A DNA stretch of 19,723 nucleotides from Candidatus Doudnabacteria bacterium (GTDB taxonomy: Bacteria > Patescibacteriota > Doudnabacteria > UBA920). The position numbers were made by a program, and so were the translations under genes. The notes under the pieces were generated by a model. That model saw only the letters and a program-made list of their open reading frames with translations. It was not told the DNA's origin and ran no database searches. Below, piece after piece: positions 17,962-19,723 of the stretch (the stretch's first letter is position 1; each line of letters begins with the position of its first letter). The DNA lies in contig CAIWKW010000139.1 of assembly GCA_903913365.1 (NCBI GenBank), positions 1 to 19,723 of the forward strand. The letters run 5' to 3'.

Positions 17962-19032
17962 TTAGTTGTTTGGCGGCGGCATTATAGCCACTCCGTTGGC
18001 GGTGGATATCCCAAGGCTGATAGAACCAGTCGCGGTCAGCTCGCCGAATTGGTCGTAGCTGAACAGCGACAGGAATGATGCTCCTGAGATGGTCCCTAAA
18101 ATGCCTCCATCCGCGTCAATATCTGACGGACCTTCGCCGGTAGTAATGCTGGCCGCCACCGGATTGTCAACAAAAATATTGTTGCCGGTGCCGATCAGCC
18201 GACTGATTGTCTTACTGCCGGTATTGGCTGTGAAAACATACTTCCCAACTCTCGTAGCCCAGCAGTCCGCGGTTTGGCCGGCGGCAATCACTGTTTTGAA
18301 GGCGCCGTCTCTGAGCAACCCGTCTTGACTGGAATGCGCCAGAGTAATTACCGCAGTTCCGTCCGGATAAACCGCAAACCCGAATGGTGTTAGGGTTCCG
18401 GCCGGCGCTGAAACCGCAACCGGCATTGCCGATGCTACTGCGCCGCCATACAACGCGACAACATCTACTGTACCCGGTATGGGATCTGTCTTTAGGGTCA
18501 CCAGCAGAGTATTGTTGTCAACGCTTCCAACTTGCGCCGTGCTCCCGTTCGGCGGAGCCGCGCCGCCTACCAGGACGAGACCTGTGGACCCATCCATAAA
18601 GCCTACATTATCTCCGTAGAGAATGAACGAGTCCACGGATGTAGCGCCCGCGACATACATATGACCGCTCCCAAAGTCGATACTTACCGGAGAGCTCGTC
18701 GTTGCAACCGTTCTGTCGAACGCTAGCTGGTTCCCGTTGCGCTTGAACAGGGCAACAGTATTCGACCCATTGTTCACGGCTGCAAACAGCGTTCCATGAT
18801 ACTGCCTGACTCCCCGTGCATTACCCCCGGCTCCGCCTTTGCCATGCGTTGACAGTGTCTGCAGCAGTGCGTGGGTCCCGGCATCGTAGACTTTAATTTG
18901 GTTTGCCGTGGCAGCGTTGGTCATTACAACGGCCAAGGTTGTCCCCTGTAGGCCGCCGTTACCTGCTTTCAGTTTTGCGGTTGTTGCCATAAGCAACACT
19001 ACCGCGCTCAAACACACAAACAACTTCTTCAT
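17962..19032 (-). CDS. Secreted beta-propeller-like protein
   Basis: A 356-aa protein. Signal peptide ~1-24 (MKKLFVCLSAVVLLMATTAKLKAG). The rest is built of repeated beta-strand units with DAGTHALLQTL, NGSNTVALFKRNG, YPDGTAVITLA, TANTGSKTISRL and GEGPSDIDADGG-like turns. These are features of seven-bladed YncE/lactonase-type propellers. No catalytic signature is clear, so binding or a structural extracellular role is as likely as an enzyme. The start is supported by AAGGAGGGG a few bases upstream of ATG 19032. The promoter (19093-19121) overlaps two operator-like palindromes shared with the divergent XRE regulator gene, suggesting control by that regulator. By eye its G+C is higher than in the housekeeping genes, consistent with transfer. 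Confidence 0.75.
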   Translation of the reverse strand: MKKLFVCLSAVVLLMATTAKLKAGNGGLQGTTLAVVMTNAATANQIKVYDAGTHALLQTLSTHGKGGAGGNARGVRQYHGTLFAAVNNGSNTVALFKRNGNQLAFDRTVATTSSPVSIDFGSGHMYVAGATSVDSFILYGDNVGFMDGSTGLVLVGGAAPPNGSTAQVGSVDNNTLLVTLKTDPIPGTVDVVALYGGAVASAMPVAVSAPAGTLTPFGFAVYPDGTAVITLAHSSQDGLLRDGAFKTVIAAGQTADCWATRVGKYVFTANTGSKTISRLIGTGNNIFVDNPVAASITTGEGPSDIDADGGILGTISGASFLSLFSYDQFGELTATGSISLGISTANGVAIMPPPNN

Positions 19033-19082
19033 TCTGCCCCTCCTTGGGGATCTCTAAATTGGATTATGGGAGTTTTCCCCCA

Positions 19083-19100
19083 TGTAAAGTTGACTTTACA
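19083..19100. promoter_or_regulatory. Operator-like palindrome 1
   Basis: TGTAAAGT-TG-ACTTTACA is a perfect 18-bp palindrome with 8-bp arms. It covers the -10 region (19093-19098) of the minus-strand promoter. Confidence 0.75.
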
Positions 19101-19121
19101 CTATAAAATTTTAGGTGTCAA
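19093..19121 (-). promoter_or_regulatory. Promoter of the propeller-protein gene
   Basis: On the minus strand TTGACA (complement of 19116-19121), 17-bp spacer, TAAAGT (complement of 19093-19098). Consensus -35, weak -10; both boxes lie within operator-like palindromes. Confidence 0.65.
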
Positions 19122-19133
19122 GTAAACTTGACA
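19116..19133. promoter_or_regulatory. Operator-like palindrome 2
   Basis: TGTCAAGT-AA-ACTTGACA is a perfect 18-bp palindrome whose two halves are the -35 boxes of the divergent promoters. It shares TGTnAAGT-N2-ACTTnACA with palindrome 1; centres are 33 bp apart, about three helical turns. Confidence 0.8.
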
Positions 19134-19156
19134 TTAATGGTCGGAAGAGTTATGAT
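19128..19156 (+). promoter_or_regulatory. Promoter of the XRE regulator gene
   Basis: TTGACA (19128-19133), exact 17-bp spacer, TATGAT (19151-19156). Predicted start near 19163, leader ~36 nt, no Shine-Dalgarno sequence at ATG 19199. Confidence 0.8.
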
Positions 19157-19198
19157 AGAAACAGAAAAACTGCTATCTAAGCGAAAAAATTTACCATA

Positions 19199-19423
19199 AT
19201 GATATTAAACTCAGTTAGGCAGTACCGTGAACAGCGAAGTATTACTCAGGAGCAACTTGGGGCTGCTTTGGGTGTGTCTCGACAGACGATAATTGCCATT
19301 GAAAAGGGCAATTACGAACCGAGTCTTGGGTTGGCAATGAAAATCGCTAAATTTTTTTCCGCCAAAGGCGGATCCGCCTCTGGCGGAAAATTAAGGGTTG
19401 AGGATATTTTTGTGCTAAAATAA
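19199..19423 (+). CDS. Small XRE-family (Cro/CI-type) transcriptional regulator
   Basis: A 74-aa, one-domain HTH protein close to the YozG-like group. The HTH comprises ITQEQLGAALGVSRQTIIAIEKG (~15-37), with the recognition helix at SRQTIIAIE, followed by NYEPSLGLAMKIAKFF and the typical ending VEDIFVLK. Relatives normally run from the KIAKxF helix directly to VEDIF; here ~11 residues (SAKGGSASGGK, 54-64) intervene, encoded by a near-perfect 36-bp palindrome. The next gene, a two-helix membrane protein, starts 4 nt after the stop, so the two form an operon, a common arrangement for this regulator type. Twin operators upstream suggest autoregulation. No Shine-Dalgarno sequence is seen. Confidence 0.88.
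   Translation: MILNSVRQYREQRSITQEQLGAALGVSRQTIIAIEKGNYEPSLGLAMKIAKFFSAKGGSASGGKLRVEDIFVLK
19355..19390. repeat. 36-bp palindrome inserted in frame in the XRE regulator gene
   Basis: The left half TTTTCCGCCAAAGGCGGA and right half TCCGCCTCTGGCGGAAAA are complementary apart from one base pair, centred on GGATCC (19370-19375). It is read without a stop as Gly/Ser/Ala/Lys residues 53-64. Confidence 0.85.
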
Positions 19424-19427
19424 CTTT

Positions 19428-19723
19428 ATGAAAACAATTATTTATTATCTTTTGCTTTTGGTGTTTATTGCCCTATTGGGAGGGTTTGTGATTTTAGGCA
19501 GACCGGACTTAATGGGAACAAATCAGATGATTGTTGTTTCGGCCGCTCTGGTACTTTATACCATAGCCATGTCATTTGTAGGTGAAGGAAAAAACCAGGA
19601 CCTTCTTCAGGTAATCACCAAGACTTCCGCTAATGCCAGGCTGGAAGTACGGCATGGTGGGCGTGTAATCGCTGTCGTGTCCCAGCAATACCAGCCAGTT
19701 ATTGCCAGAGACCATCTTGAACG
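19428..19723 (+). CDS. Small membrane protein, 3' end beyond window
   Basis: The frame opens at ATG 19428, 4 nt after the regulator's stop, and stays open to the window edge (98 full codons visible). Two hydrophobic helices (~4-23 and ~35-51) are followed by a soluble segment (VGEGKNQDLLQVITKTSANARLEV...). Small XRE regulators of this kind are often paired with a short membrane protein, sometimes DUF2178-like, but I cannot assign the family. Co-transcription from 19128-19156 is likely. The soluble part contains RHGGRVIAVVSQQYQPVIARD, with no recognised motif. Only the N-terminal part can be judged. Confidence 0.65.
   Translation, partial: MKTIIYYLLLLVFIALLGGFVILGRPDLMGTNQMIVVSAALVLYTIAMSFVGEGKNQDLLQVITKTSANARLEVRHGGRVIAVVSQQYQPVIARDHLE

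Noticed and set aside
17700..17987. Plus-strand 95-aa ORF
   Set aside because: It runs through a minus-strand promoter, 5' UTR hairpin and terminator, with no Shine-Dalgarno sequence or protein features.
1..19723. Stop-codon recoding (TGA as Gly, as in some CPR groups)
   Set aside because: The riboflavin kinase ends in TGA overlapping the transporter ATG, and other genes end cleanly at TAA/TAG without needing read-through of TGA.
1..19723. CRISPR array
   Set aside because: No set of regularly spaced identical direct repeats with unique spacers; the repeats seen are palindromic and dispersed.

Overview
The window reads as a chromosomal segment of a bacterium with a small, dense genome, most likely a Candidate Phyla Radiation (Patescibacteria, Parcubacteria-like) lineage. 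This is an inference. It rests on short genes packed with little space, TGA/TAA/TAG all used as stops, AT-rich low-complexity palindromes between genes, housekeeping genes that mostly lack a Shine-Dalgarno (SD) sequence, a stand-alone riboflavin kinase in place of bifunctional RibF, a FAD-only mini thioredoxin-reductase homologue, and a large secreted Ser/Asn/Gly/Tyr-rich repeat protein. No rRNA, tRNA, CRISPR array or transposase was seen.

Layout. 1-2125: tail of a glucosaminidase-like gene, an HtrA-type membrane-anchored protease, a long inverted repeat, and a small membrane-protein gene on the minus strand with its own terminator. 2266-5681: trxB, two unknown genes, and a tight cluster of riboflavin kinase and an EamA transporter. 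5685-7723: a palindromic spacer, glutamate dehydrogenase, and mini-TrxB. 7745-8415: a separate transcription unit with a 77-aa ORF followed by a structured, largely non-coding RNA and a strong terminator. 8427-11242: consensus promoter and the 896-aa seven-repeat surface protein. 11273-14039 (minus): a DUF2784-like gene, then the operon rpsF-ssb-rpsR-efp read leftward. 14042-15039: two small plus-strand units with consensus-type promoters. 15047-15702: a DUF559 endonuclease-like gene bracketed by inverted copies of a palindromic repeat. 15778-16914: ychF, carrying a different palindromic repeat in frame. 17030-19121 (minus): two envelope or secreted protein genes in an apparently more GC-rich stretch. 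19083-19723: a twin-operator divergent promoter, a small XRE-family regulator carrying a third palindromic repeat in frame, and a truncated membrane-protein gene.

Two themes stand out. First, there are at least four families of dispersed palindromic repeats. Two members lie in frame inside protein genes (ychF and the XRE regulator). One family flanks a DUF559 nuclease gene so tightly that only 1 and 3 bases separate repeat from CDS, which suggests a nuclease-associated repeat-spreading unit (inference). Second, genes fall into two expression classes. Housekeeping genes have AT-rich palindromic leaders and no SD, while isolated small or secreted genes have strong AGGAGG-type SDs, recognisable sigma70-type promoters and their own terminators.

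The most testable regulatory structure is at 19083-19133. Two 18-bp palindromes of the form TGTnAAGT-N2-ACTTnACA, 33 bp apart, overlap both divergent promoters next to the regulator gene.
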